From NCBI GenBank assembly GCA_938003665.1, contig CALKYI010000408.1, positions 1-6,706 on the forward strand: 6,706 nt of DNA. Direction: 5' to 3'. Of the stretch, positions 1 to 5,681 are shown in pieces (position 1 is the stretch's first letter; each line of letters begins with the position of its first letter). The position numbers were made by a program, and so were the translations under genes. The notes under the pieces are model-generated. The model had not been told where the DNA came from, did no database searches, and worked only from the letters and a program-made list of their open reading frames with translations. This DNA is from an uncultured Flavobacteriales bacterium. Lineage in GTDB: Bacteria > Bacteroidota > Bacteroidia > Flavobacteriales_D > Sanyastnellaceae.

Positions 1-237
1 CTTGCCTTCGCCCTGAGGCGTCAACGCAAATGTCGCAACGGCTTTACCCTTCAACAGACCAACATAGATGGCCCCGCCGGGCTCGATCACCATTTTTTCA
101 GGATCGGAAAGCACCTCGATGTCGAAAGGCTCGAGCAGGAAGTAAGCATTCAGCCACGCCGCATTCAGGTCAAAAAAGGCCTGTCCGTACGCGGGTGAGT
201 ACGGGACAAAAGTCAGGCCTTGCTGTTCTTCGTTCAT
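1..237 (-). CDS. GNAT family N-acetyltransferase, N-terminal part (cut by window start)
   Basis: The frame is open from an ATG at 237 to the window edge and gives 79 residues without a stop. The protein resembles the N-terminal half of Bacteroidota GNAT acetyltransferases. A short beta strand (TFVPYSP) leads into a helix with the pattern FFDLNAAWLNAYFLLEP at about residues 21-37. This is followed by FDIEVLSDPEKMV and then the strand pair GGAIYVGLLKGKAVATFAL at about residues 57-75, which matches the usual GG-I-Y-x-G-x-x-x-G-x-x-VGT-x-AL pattern. The family moves an acetyl group from acetyl-CoA to an amine. The acetyl-CoA pyrophosphate-binding motif (R/Q-x-x-G-x-G/A) would lie beyond the edge, so neither catalytic competence nor substrate can be judged. 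The gene is divergent from the lipoprotein gene at 356, and no Shine-Dalgarno is visible before the start. Confidence 0.82.
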   Translation of the reverse strand, partial: MNEEQQGLTFVPYSPAYGQAFFDLNAAWLNAYFLLEPFDIEVLSDPEKMVIEPGGAIYVGLLKGKAVATFALTPQGEGK

Positions 238-275
238 GGGTTATGCCAGTGCGCGATGAATTGAAATTTCGACTT

Positions 276-306
276 GGAAAATAATTAACATTCCATTCAT
301 AATCAA
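276..306 (-). promoter_or_regulatory. Candidate Bacteroidota-type promoter for the GNAT gene
   Basis: On the minus strand a TTG (304-306) is followed after 20 bases by TATTTTCC (276-283). This partly fits the Bacteroidota vegetative promoter, TTG about 19-20 bases before TAnnTTTG, with the last two positions not matching. It lies about 38 bases upstream of the ATG at 237, a sensible leader length. The same 11-mer AATTATTTTCC occurs upstream of the SnoaL-like lipoprotein gene that starts at 2359. The region is AT-rich, so a chance match is quite possible. Confidence 0.27.
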
Positions 307-355
307 TTGATTCAATGGTTGCTATTTCGTTCTTTTCATCCATAAATCTAACCCC

Positions 356-874
356 ATGAATAAACTTTTTTTCACCCTTTCGCTTTGTGCTGTGGCCATG
401 TTGTTTGGTTGCACGGCTCCTGAAGATTCTGCGGCCACAGAACAATCCGTTGTTTCGACTGACGATGAGCGATCCGCTCAAATTGAGCTGCTCTTTGACA
501 AGTACGTCCTCAACGAGTGGGACGTCATGGACATGTACGCCGAAAATGTGCTGTGCAAAATCAATAACCTCGAATTCTCAGGCCGTGACAACCTGATGGG
601 TGGCTTTAAGATGCACCACGATGCCTTGTACAGTGAAATTGACATTGATGATGCAAGCATCCAAACCGAGTACTGGAGCGATGGGTCGGTTTGGTCACGT
701 GCCTGGTTCACCTGGACGGGCAACGGCCAAACAACCGGTGAGAGTTACTCCAATCGGGGACACTTCAGCTACAAGTGGCAAGACGGTGTCATCGCTGAAC
801 TGCACGGGTACTGGAGTGAGGATGCCGAAAATGCGGAAGCCGCTGCCTATGCAGCTGCCAATGCATCTGAGTGA
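356..874 (+). CDS. NTF2-like (SnoaL/DUF4440-type) lipoprotein
   Basis: A 172-residue protein. Residues 1-19 form a lipoprotein signal peptide: a short basic start (MNK), a hydrophobic core and the lipobox LFGC with Cys19 as the lipidated residue. After an acidic linker (about 20-40), residues 41-155 look like a single NTF2-like domain. An initial helix (ELLFDKYVLNEWDVMDMYAENV) is followed by a G-R-D-N-L-M-G-G segment that opens the second helix. Alternating strands come next (SVWSRAWFTWTG, GHFSYKWQDGVIAELHGYW), and W-x-D-G-x-I is the typical last-strand motif. The C terminus (about 160-172) is an alanine-rich tail. NTF2-like folds serve as small-molecule enzymes or binding domains, so no substrate can be given. 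The ATG at 356 is chosen because it gives a compact signal peptide. A strong terminator follows 46 bases after the stop, so transcription probably ends with this gene. Confidence 0.8.
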   Translation: MNKLFFTLSLCAVAMLFGCTAPEDSAATEQSVVSTDDERSAQIELLFDKYVLNEWDVMDMYAENVLCKINNLEFSGRDNLMGGFKMHHDALYSEIDIDDASIQTEYWSDGSVWSRAWFTWTGNGQTTGESYSNRGHFSYKWQDGVIAELHGYWSEDAENAEAAAYAAANASE

Positions 875-920
875 CAAGCTGCGTAATCCTCTTTATGACC
901 CAGCGCCTTTTCCGCGCAAG

Positions 921-948
921 AGCCCTGGAGTGATCCAGGGCTTTTTTT
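921..948 (+). terminator. Intrinsic (rho-independent) terminator of the 356-874 gene
   Basis: A perfect 9-base-pair stem, AGCCCTGGA (921-929) with TCCAGGGCT (934-942), closes a GTGA tetraloop (930-933). It runs directly into seven consecutive T (942-948). This is a canonical plus-strand terminator, 46 bases downstream of the stop at 874. The opposite strand shows no comparable T-run after the stem, so it is probably one-directional. Confidence 0.92.
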
Positions 949-1085
949 GTCGAGTCTTCGGGGGCATATCTCCACGCATCAGGGGGCTTACATAAGTTGT
1001 TTCGAAGGATGCCATTCAGTTGTCTCTACATCAATTTGAGTGGCCCCATGTGGTGAGTTCGGTTTTTTACTCGAAATTCGATTCC

Positions 1086-1823
1086 ATGAATGCAAAAGTA
1101 TTAGCAGTCCGGTATTCGCTGGAATTCTTGGTGATCGTTCTGGGGATTACGGTGTCTTTCTGGTTGAATCAATTAGCGGTAGAGCGCTCGGATGAAAATG
1201 AACGTGTCAAGGTGCTTCAAAGTCTCCATTCAGAACTCGCTGAAATTGAAACTTACTGCAATGAGCGAAGGGACAACTACCGTGACGACATTGACATTCT
1301 CCAAGCACTATTGTCCGAGGACCTGAACATAGAAAGCTTGAACACGTTGACCTCGAGCAAGGCGAGGATTGAGTTTGTGATAACGTATTATCGGGTATTC
1401 GAGCCGCCCATGAATCAATACCAAAGTATCATTCATGCAGGGGCGCTGAAATATATCAAGTCAGAAAAAGTAAATGAGAAGCTGGGATTGTTACACAATA
1501 CTTTTCAGCGATACATGCAAACCTCTGTGAGTTACGAGCAGGAACTGAAGAAAAGTTTCTTGCCGTTTTTTATTGAGGAGTATCCCGAATTGGTGCTAGC
1601 CAAGGAGAACAACTCGGTCGACTTGTCAGGTTACGCCCAGCTTTTGCATTCGTCTATAGCCTCGGACCCCCGATTCGAAGCGAATTTGCATCTGCTATTG
1701 GGGTACCTTAAAAACAAACTCTACTTCCTCAAGTTGTACAATGGAATCCAAGTAGAGCTCGATGCTGCGGTGGAGGAAGCACTCGGACCCAACTGGGGTA
1801 ATCAAAGCGTACCCGGAGCGTAG
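1086..1823 (+). CDS. Single-pass membrane protein, DUF6090-like
   Basis: A 245-residue protein counted from the ATG at 1086. The frame extends to a TTG at 1020, but the added 22 residues are not signal-like and the ATG places the membrane helix at the start, as is usual for this protein type. Residues 9-28 (RYSLEFLVIVLGITVSFWLN) form one transmembrane segment with a conserved-looking Glu inside. A charged helical region follows (ERSDENERVKVLQSLHSELAEIE, about 33-55), then a mostly helical domain without Cys pairs or catalytic motifs. The pattern of a start-proximal Y-x-x-E-x-x-x-V-x-x-G-I helix, then a W-L-N, then E-R and L-x-x-L-x-x-E-L resembles the Bacteroidota DUF6090 family of unknown function. 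I assign it from memory of that pattern only. The last 22 bases overlap the end of the convergent gene at 1802. Confidence 0.72.
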   Translation: MNAKVLAVRYSLEFLVIVLGITVSFWLNQLAVERSDENERVKVLQSLHSELAEIETYCNERRDNYRDDIDILQALLSEDLNIESLNTLTSSKARIEFVITYYRVFEPPMNQYQSIIHAGALKYIKSEKVNEKLGLLHNTFQRYMQTSVSYEQELKKSFLPFFIEEYPELVLAKENNSVDLSGYAQLLHSSIASDPRFEANLHLLLGYLKNKLYFLKLYNGIQVELDAAVEEALGPNWGNQSVPGA

Positions 1824-2359
1824 TCATCAACGCTAACTTCACCGCTGGCCTTTTGCAATTGGTCCAGCATGGACTTCATGTCAAAAAAGTCTTGTTCACT
1901 TGCGATTCGACCATCGCGCATGGTGACCAACGTCGTCCCTGAGAGGTCCAACCGGTTGCCTGTTGCAGGAATTCCAAAAAAGTTTCCGGTGTGCAGCCCT
2001 TTGAAATTCCAATGCTTGACGATTTTGTCACCCTGACCGAAGGCATCGACAATGGTGAACTCGATTTCGGAAAAACCATTGAGGTAATTCATGTAAAACT
2101 GACGAACCCCATCAATGCCAACGATGTTGCCTTGGTCGGTTATGATCGTAACGTCTTCGGTAAAATGTTCCGCACTGACCGCAAGCGTATCCCCATTATT
2201 CAGGAAATCGAACCAGACCTGCTCGTACATTTTTAGGTCCCTTTCCAATCGTTCATCGTCAGAAAGTTCTGTGGCTGCCCCGGTTGTAGAATCCGAGGAG
2301 GAGTTGCAGCCTACGAGAATGGCGAGGGAGAGAAAAGCAAGGAGGAATAAACGACTCAT
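1802..2359 (-). CDS. SnoaL-like (NTF2 superfamily) lipoprotein
   Basis: A 185-residue protein. The frame extends to an ATG at 2422, but the ATG at 2359 gives a clean lipoprotein signal peptide (MSRLFLLAFLSLAILVGC, Cys18) and is preferred. A Ser/Thr-rich linker (19-30) precedes a SnoaL-like domain at about residues 38-172. It opens with a helix (KMYEQVWFDFLNNGD) and a segment AEHFTEDVTII, followed by GIDGVRQFYMNYLNGF. Next comes the diagnostic stretch LHTGNFFGIPATGNRLDLSG (about 122-141), and last MRDGRIASEQDFFDMKSMLDQL with the D-G-x-I...F-F-D...Q-L ending. SnoaL-like proteins include polyketide cyclases, ester cyclases and many uncharacterised binding proteins. Attachment to a membrane suggests an envelope role, but no substrate is visible. 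Its 3' end overlaps the plus-strand gene by 22 bases. It lies 79 bases downstream of the SGNH-like lipoprotein gene. Confidence 0.83.
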   Translation of the reverse strand: MSRLFLLAFLSLAILVGCNSSSDSTTGAATELSDDERLERDLKMYEQVWFDFLNNGDTLAVSAEHFTEDVTIITDQGNIVGIDGVRQFYMNYLNGFSEIEFTIVDAFGQGDKIVKHWNFKGLHTGNFFGIPATGNRLDLSGTTLVTMRDGRIASEQDFFDMKSMLDQLQKASGEVSVDDYAPGTL

Positions 2360-2374
2360 GATAGAATTTTTGGG

Positions 2375-2406
2375 GGAAAATAATTGAGAAAATGCATTCG
2401 TGTCAA
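2375..2406 (-). promoter_or_regulatory. Candidate Bacteroidota-type promoter for the SnoaL-like lipoprotein gene
   Basis: On the minus strand a TTG (2404-2406) is followed after 21 bases by TATTTTCC (2375-2382), a partial match to the Bacteroidota TTG/TAnnTTTG promoter. It sits 15 bases before the ATG at 2359, which implies a very short leader. It shares AATTATTTTCC with the site upstream of the GNAT gene. If real, the lipoprotein is transcribed at least partly apart from the upstream SGNH-like gene. The evidence is weak because the last two positions differ from the consensus. Confidence 0.27.
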
Positions 2407-2438
2407 CACGAAGCGATGACATTCACGTCAATACCACA

Positions 2439-3290
2439 TTACCGCTTGTACGCTTCGGGATGGTTGTCCATGATTTCGATGGCGACGCCGTGTAAGTCCG
2501 TTTCGAACCCTGTGTCGTAGGTATTGGTCGCAAGGTCATCACCGTAGATGCTTGCGAGCCAAATGAGGGTTCCGGCTTCAATGACGATTTGCCCCTGGTG
2601 TCCCTTAGCGTCGGTGAAAATGGATGTGGGCTTAGCACCGAAGAGGTCAATGTCGTCATTCAGCAGGCTGTCCTCTTGCATCTGTGCCAATGTGATGCCG
2701 GCCCATCCCGTGGGAATGGAATAAATGTTGACACCAGGATACTCGGCACGAAGGACATCAATGACATTCGTATGCCAGAGGGAGTCGATGATAATCGGAT
2801 AGAGTTCGTGGATGTCATCGTGTCCAAACGCTTGAGCTCGTTCATCCCAGTCTGCCGGGAAATCAATCATCGGCAGCGAAAGGGCAATCTCGATGTTGGG
2901 ATTGTTTGGCAAGGCGTAGTCGATCCATGCCTTGAAGCCGCGGGTGGGATCAAGGGTGTCGCCATCTGCTGTCATGGCGAATAATTCAACGCCGCCGGCA
3001 TCCAGAGCCGCTTTGATACTCAGGGTCTCTTGTGAAGTGGAATCATCCCAAAAACTACTTGCAATTCCATTTTCACCACCCCGAAAGACCAGGGTGCTGT
3101 TGTGGTCGTCGTATCCCGCATCTGCTGCAACAACATCCAAGTTTTCGGCGTACGGCCGGAAAAAACTGTTACCAATCAGCACCATTCGTTTTCCGTTGGG
3201 CGTGACGGTTGGGCAATCATCTTTTTTACAGGCGGATAAGCCGAGGATGAAACAACAAATAATTCCTGTGGTTCGCAGTAGAGGCGTCAT
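2439..3290 (-). CDS. SGNH/GDSL-hydrolase-like lipoprotein
   Basis: A 283-residue protein. The ATG at 3290 is chosen over 3314 because it gives a standard lipoprotein signal peptide with Cys21 (LGLSAC). The residues after the Cys, KKDD, fit the X-K-(D/E)2 lipoprotein export signal known from Capnocytophaga, so surface exposure is plausible. The mature part begins with the strand RMVLIGNSFFRP (about 35-46), where GNS with Ser42 fits SGNH block I. A central FRGGENG (about 69-75) could supply the block II glycine. Near the C terminus, FTDAKGHQGQ (about 225-234) could supply the Asp227/His231 pair of block V. The last region, LIWLASIYGDDL, resembles SGNH-type lipoproteins from marine Bacteroidota. 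A clear GxND block III is not visible, so hydrolase activity is inferred. Such enzymes usually cleave acetyl or acyl esters on sugars or lipids. A secreted esterase lies two genes upstream. Confidence 0.75.
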   Translation of the reverse strand: MTPLLRTTGIICCFILGLSACKKDDCPTVTPNGKRMVLIGNSFFRPYAENLDVVAADAGYDDHNSTLVFRGGENGIASSFWDDSTSQETLSIKAALDAGGVELFAMTADGDTLDPTRGFKAWIDYALPNNPNIEIALSLPMIDFPADWDERAQAFGHDDIHELYPIIIDSLWHTNVIDVLRAEYPGVNIYSIPTGWAGITLAQMQEDSLLNDDIDLFGAKPTSIFTDAKGHQGQIVIEAGTLIWLASIYGDDLATNTYDTGFETDLHGVAIEIMDNHPEAYKR

Positions 3291-3359
3291 ATGGATAGGA
3301 CGGAAGGTATACAAAAAGGTTTAACGCGGGGGTCAGTCTTGGTCAGGGGATGAAGGATG

Positions 3360-3387
3360 CATGAACTGCAGGATGGAATCGTTCATG
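3360..3387. repeat. Inverted repeat (stem-loop) across the stop codon of the small exported protein gene
   Basis: CATGAAC (3360-3366) and GTTCATG (3381-3387) form a perfect 7-base-pair stem around a 14-base loop. A G-T wobble and one further pair (3358/3389) could extend it. It includes the TGA stop of the 3383-3664 gene. No T-run follows on the minus strand, so it is not a standard terminator. It might slow polymerase or protect an mRNA end, or be coincidental. Confidence 0.35.
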
Positions 3388-3664
3388 TAACGTTTGCTTC
3401 TCCATCTTTTCGGATTGGCCGAAATGCGCTCAAGGCGACGGCCCCATCGGTCAGGCGTTTCTTTTCGTGTTCATTGAAGAACTCCCAGCCTGGCTGGTCA
3501 AACTGAATGGCCGTGATCCACCCCAGGTCGTCCACGGAAGCGGAATCGCATGTGCCGGTCACAACGCATTCCAATCGCTGGCCAAACTCCACATAGCCGG
3601 CTTCTTGACCAAGCAGAACGCTCCTCGTTCCGATGGCGAAGACAACGCAAACCGCAAGTTTCAT
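3383..3664 (-). CDS. Small exported protein of unknown function (93 aa)
   Basis: I recognise no family. Counted from the ATG at 3664 the protein has 93 residues. An ATG at 3676 would add MLHR and is also possible. Residues 1-20 (MKLAVCVVFAIGTRSVLLGQ) look like a signal peptide with a Lys and a hydrophobic core. The mature part is about 73 residues. It contains two cysteines spaced for a disulfide (Cys33 and Cys39, in LECVVTGTCD), aromatic positions (GWITAIQFDQPGWEFFNEHEKKR) and a basic C-terminal segment. The gene begins 45 bases after the stop of the T9SS esterase and ends before the SGNH-like lipoprotein gene on the same strand. It may be an accessory to one of them, but that is only positional. 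A plus-strand frame of 132 codons overlaps it. The signal peptide and the co-directional neighbours favour the minus-strand reading. Confidence 0.6.
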   Translation of the reverse strand: MKLAVCVVFAIGTRSVLLGQEAGYVEFGQRLECVVTGTCDSASVDDLGWITAIQFDQPGWEFFNEHEKKRLTDGAVALSAFRPIRKDGEANVT

Positions 3665-3709
3665 GCGATGCAACATGCGGTCAAATTAGCCATCGAATTG
3701 GGAGACGCC

Positions 3710-4921
3710 TTACTGCACGATGAACATGCGTGTTTCGTCATTGAGGTGAATCCCGTACAGGCCCGATGCAAGGCCTTGCAGCCCAATGGTCGTGCGCGGG
3801 GATGCAACGGTGCCCTCAAGGCAACGAACGCCAGCGGCATTGAAGATGTGAAATTGCGTGGATGAGGTGAAGTGCTCCCCCAAAATCGTCAATTGGGAAG
3901 CGGCCGGATTCGGGGCAATGGCCCACGAGCCGGCTTCAGTATTGCCCACGGTCAGCGGCCCACAGGAGATGCGGCCGTTCATGTCAAATTCCTTCAGGTG
4001 GTCCCAAATCACCTCGTGGCTGATGATGTCCATGTTGCCAAACGCTCCTGGCCAGTCGTGGTCACCGCCCAATACTTTGTAATGCGTCAGTTCCCGGCAC
4101 CCATCGGCATCGGACCATTGGTAGCGTTCTACCGTGCTGCCGTCCGCGGTGTTCACGTCGGGCAGCTCAATGACGTCAGCGTAGGGGAGTAGCTCGTTTT
4201 CGTCGATCCACAATGCGTTGCCTTCGTCGCTGCTGTGGTAATACAAGGTGCCATCGTAAACGACGCCATCGTAATTCGAGATGAAGTCATTTGTGCCCAA
4301 GATGGTGACGATGGGCGTGGGGTGGTTTGTTTGGCAATTGGCGTAGGATTCGGCGTACATGGTGCGCGCCACGGCTCCCACACCGGTGATGTGGTCATTC
4401 AAGCGGCAAGCGAGGTCGTACACAAACCCACCGCCGTTGGAATACCCCATGGCGTAAACGCGGGTGAGATCCACACCGTGAAGCGTGTGCATCTCGTCAA
4501 TTAAGGCCGCTACAAAATCGATGTCGCTATGCGGATTCGGGACCGTGAACGGCAAATCACCGCTCGTGACGACTTGCCAATTGGTGGAACCGCCATCGTT
4601 GGGGTCTGGAAGCGCCTGCGGGTAAACAAGGATGAAGCGCTCCTCGTCAGCGGTATCCCGCAAATCCCCGATGGCCAGCTGTTCGTCTGCCACTCCGCCA
4701 CCTCCGTGAAAACACAGCACCAGCGGCACTTGTTCCGAGGCATTAAAATCCACGGGGACGTACTGCAAATACGTTCGCGTCTGTCCATCCACAACCAAGG
4801 ATTCGTTGGTGAGCTGCGCAGAGAGCGCGGAAGTGAAAAAGATTCCGATCAGGAGGAGGCTCGTTCGGGCTTTGATCAGAACGGGTAGGGAGGTTTTCTG
4901 GATGATCATCAGGGCTGGCAT
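3710..4921 (-). CDS. Secreted CE1/LpqC-type esterase (feruloyl esterase / PHB depolymerase-like) with T9SS sorting domain
   Basis: A 403-residue alpha/beta-hydrolase exported by the Sec and type IX systems. Residues 1-36 form a signal peptide ending SALSA-Q; an ATG at 4909 would shorten it by four residues. The catalytic domain (about 37-320) has the oxyanion segment CFHGGGG (70-76), VYPQAL (99-104), the nucleophile elbow GYSNGGG with Ser161, a GTND with likely acid Asp212, and GGDHDWPG with His288. This order and the D/H-x-WPG ending are typical of the LpqC/poly(3-hydroxybutyrate) depolymerase group (COG3509). That group includes feruloyl and acetylxylan esterases. Residues 331-403 are a T9SS type A sorting domain: APNPAASQLTI, then FHIFNAAGV, LASGLYGIHL and a short basic-hydrophobic end. 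It is therefore probably cell-surface attached or released. Substrate choice between hydroxycinnamoyl, acetyl and polyester bonds cannot be read from sequence. Downstream on the same strand are the small exported orphan and the SGNH-like lipoprotein. Confidence 0.9.
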   Translation of the reverse strand: MPALMIIQKTSLPVLIKARTSLLLIGIFFTSALSAQLTNESLVVDGQTRTYLQYVPVDFNASEQVPLVLCFHGGGGVADEQLAIGDLRDTADEERFILVYPQALPDPNDGGSTNWQVVTSGDLPFTVPNPHSDIDFVAALIDEMHTLHGVDLTRVYAMGYSNGGGFVYDLACRLNDHITGVGAVARTMYAESYANCQTNHPTPIVTILGTNDFISNYDGVVYDGTLYYHSSDEGNALWIDENELLPYADVIELPDVNTADGSTVERYQWSDADGCRELTHYKVLGGDHDWPGAFGNMDIISHEVIWDHLKEFDMNGRISCGPLTVGNTEAGSWAIAPNPAASQLTILGEHFTSSTQFHIFNAAGVRCLEGTVASPRTTIGLQGLASGLYGIHLNDETRMFIVQ

Positions 4922-4926
4922 TGCAT

Positions 4927-4973
4927 GGCTCGGCCCTCAAGATAGGACATCCTATGCTCAATGGAGCTGAGCC
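4927..4973. repeat. Nested inverted repeats just upstream of the esterase start
   Basis: An outer arm GGCTCGGC (4927-4934) can pair with GCTGAGCC (4966-4973), with one G-T wobble in plus-strand form and one A-C mismatch in minus-strand form. Inside it, ATAGG (4942-4946) pairs perfectly with CCTAT (4951-4955) around a 4-base loop. The structure lies in the gap between the orphan gene (stop at 5019) and the esterase ATG (4921), only 5 bases from that start. It has no T-run. It could be a leader hairpin that affects esterase translation, a weak processing site, or chance. Confidence 0.35.
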
Positions 4974-5018
4974 GGATAAGCTCCGCCGTCGCAGCGGCGT
5001 CCAAGAAGTTCTGCGAGT

Positions 5019-5681
5019 TTAGGCCACGAAGAATCCTCCAAGCAGCGTGAGATACAAAGAGAAAAAACCGATTACTCCTGCGCCTCCGGTAGCATACAAA
5101 ATCGAGTTTCGTTTCTTCTTTTTCCGATAATCGATCATCCACTCCGCCCAAGCTTCCTCACCTCCATTCAATAGGATTTTGCGAGATAAATCGCCGGGGG
5201 ATGTAGCACCGAAGGAGTGAAGTTCTGAGAGCACCACACAACAATCCAATATCGTCTCGCGCTCGCTGTTTGGTTCTCGTAAAGGCAGGAGGAGGGGCAG
5301 GCCCCGGGCTGCTTTTCTCAAGCTCCTTGTGGCCTTCCAGTTCAACTGCCTGCGCTGGGCTTTGTTTACTTTGAGGGCTTTCTTCGCCGAAATGCGATCA
5401 TCCTTCTCAAAAGCTTCCTCGATTGACCACCCTTGGTTCAAGCACAAGCGGTCGATTTCTTGATGCATCCGTCCGATTTCCGCGATGAATACGCGCATGG
5501 CCTTTTTCTGTGAGGTAATGATTTTGCTCAAGCGTACAGCCCTCAGGTGCATGTTTGCGATTTCTTTCGCAGCAGAGTCAGGACGAAGGGTTGGTACCTG
5601 GCCTTGACCCGTGACGCATGAGGTGGCCATCAGAAAAACCAGCGGAAAAGCAAAGAGGTAACGGGATGAAAGGCGTCTCAT
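5019..5681 (-). CDS. Orphan envelope protein: lipobox-like N terminus and C-terminal hydrophobic segment
   Basis: I recognise no family. The protein has 220 residues from the ATG at 5681. ATGs at 5732 and 5726 are in frame but would bury the signal peptide behind a charged stretch, so they are less likely. Residues 1-22 (basic MRRLSSR, hydrophobic core, MATSC) fit a lipoprotein signal peptide with Cys22, though Ala rather than Leu at -3 makes it a weak lipobox. Residues 35-150 are strongly helical and basic (clusters KKAMR, KKALKVNKAQRR, RSLRKAAR). A CC pair lies in ETILDCCVVLSEL. A KKKKR cluster near 187-191 precedes a hydrophobic segment (about 192-220, rich in Gly, Phe and Leu) that reaches the C terminus. 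The charge pattern there favours a cytoplasmic N-side, which conflicts with an exported N terminus. The gene is divergent from the LpxH-like gene (180-base gap) and 97 bases upstream of the esterase. Confidence 0.68.
   Translation of the reverse strand: MRRLSSRYLFAFPLVFLMATSCVTGQGQVPTLRPDSAAKEIANMHLRAVRLSKIITSQKKAMRVFIAEIGRMHQEIDRLCLNQGWSIEEAFEKDDRISAKKALKVNKAQRRQLNWKATRSLRKAARGLPLLLPLREPNSERETILDCCVVLSELHSFGATSPGDLSRKILLNGGEEAWAEWMIDYRKKKKRNSILYATGGAGVIGFFSLYLTLLGGFFVA

Noticed and set aside
170..481. Minus-strand open frame of 103 codons across the GNAT/lipoprotein intergenic region
   Set aside because: It overlaps the GNAT start in another frame and the lipoprotein signal peptide region in antisense. 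Its composition is arginine-rich and domain-free.
600..995. Plus-strand open frame of 131 codons that runs through the terminator
   Set aside because: It is an out-of-frame reading of the NTF2-like lipoprotein and crosses a strong terminator.
1020..1085. TTG-initiated N-terminal extension of the DUF6090-like protein
   Set aside because: The added residues are not signal-like, and the ATG at 1086 places the membrane helix at the expected distance from the N terminus.
2589..2984. Plus-strand open frame of 131 codons opposite the SGNH-like gene
   Set aside because: The opposite strand encodes a lipoprotein with a signal peptide and family-like motifs. The plus frame shows none.
3331..3346. GGTCAG direct repeat (3331-3336 and 3341-3346) upstream of the SGNH-like gene
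   Set aside because: Two hexamers 10 bases apart are easily produced by chance, and no further copies are visible nearby.
3467..3865. Plus-strand open frame of 132 codons overlapping the small exported protein and the esterase end
   Set aside because: It is antisense to the T9SS domain of the esterase and has no recognisable features. The minus-strand reading has a signal peptide and fits the gene direction.
4909..5151. Minus-strand open frame of 80 codons bridging the orphan gene and the esterase start
   Set aside because: Most of it is a shifted reading of the orphan gene's C terminus, and its end overlaps the esterase start. It has no RBS, signal or domain. It is the only frame filling that gap, so it keeps a small residual chance.
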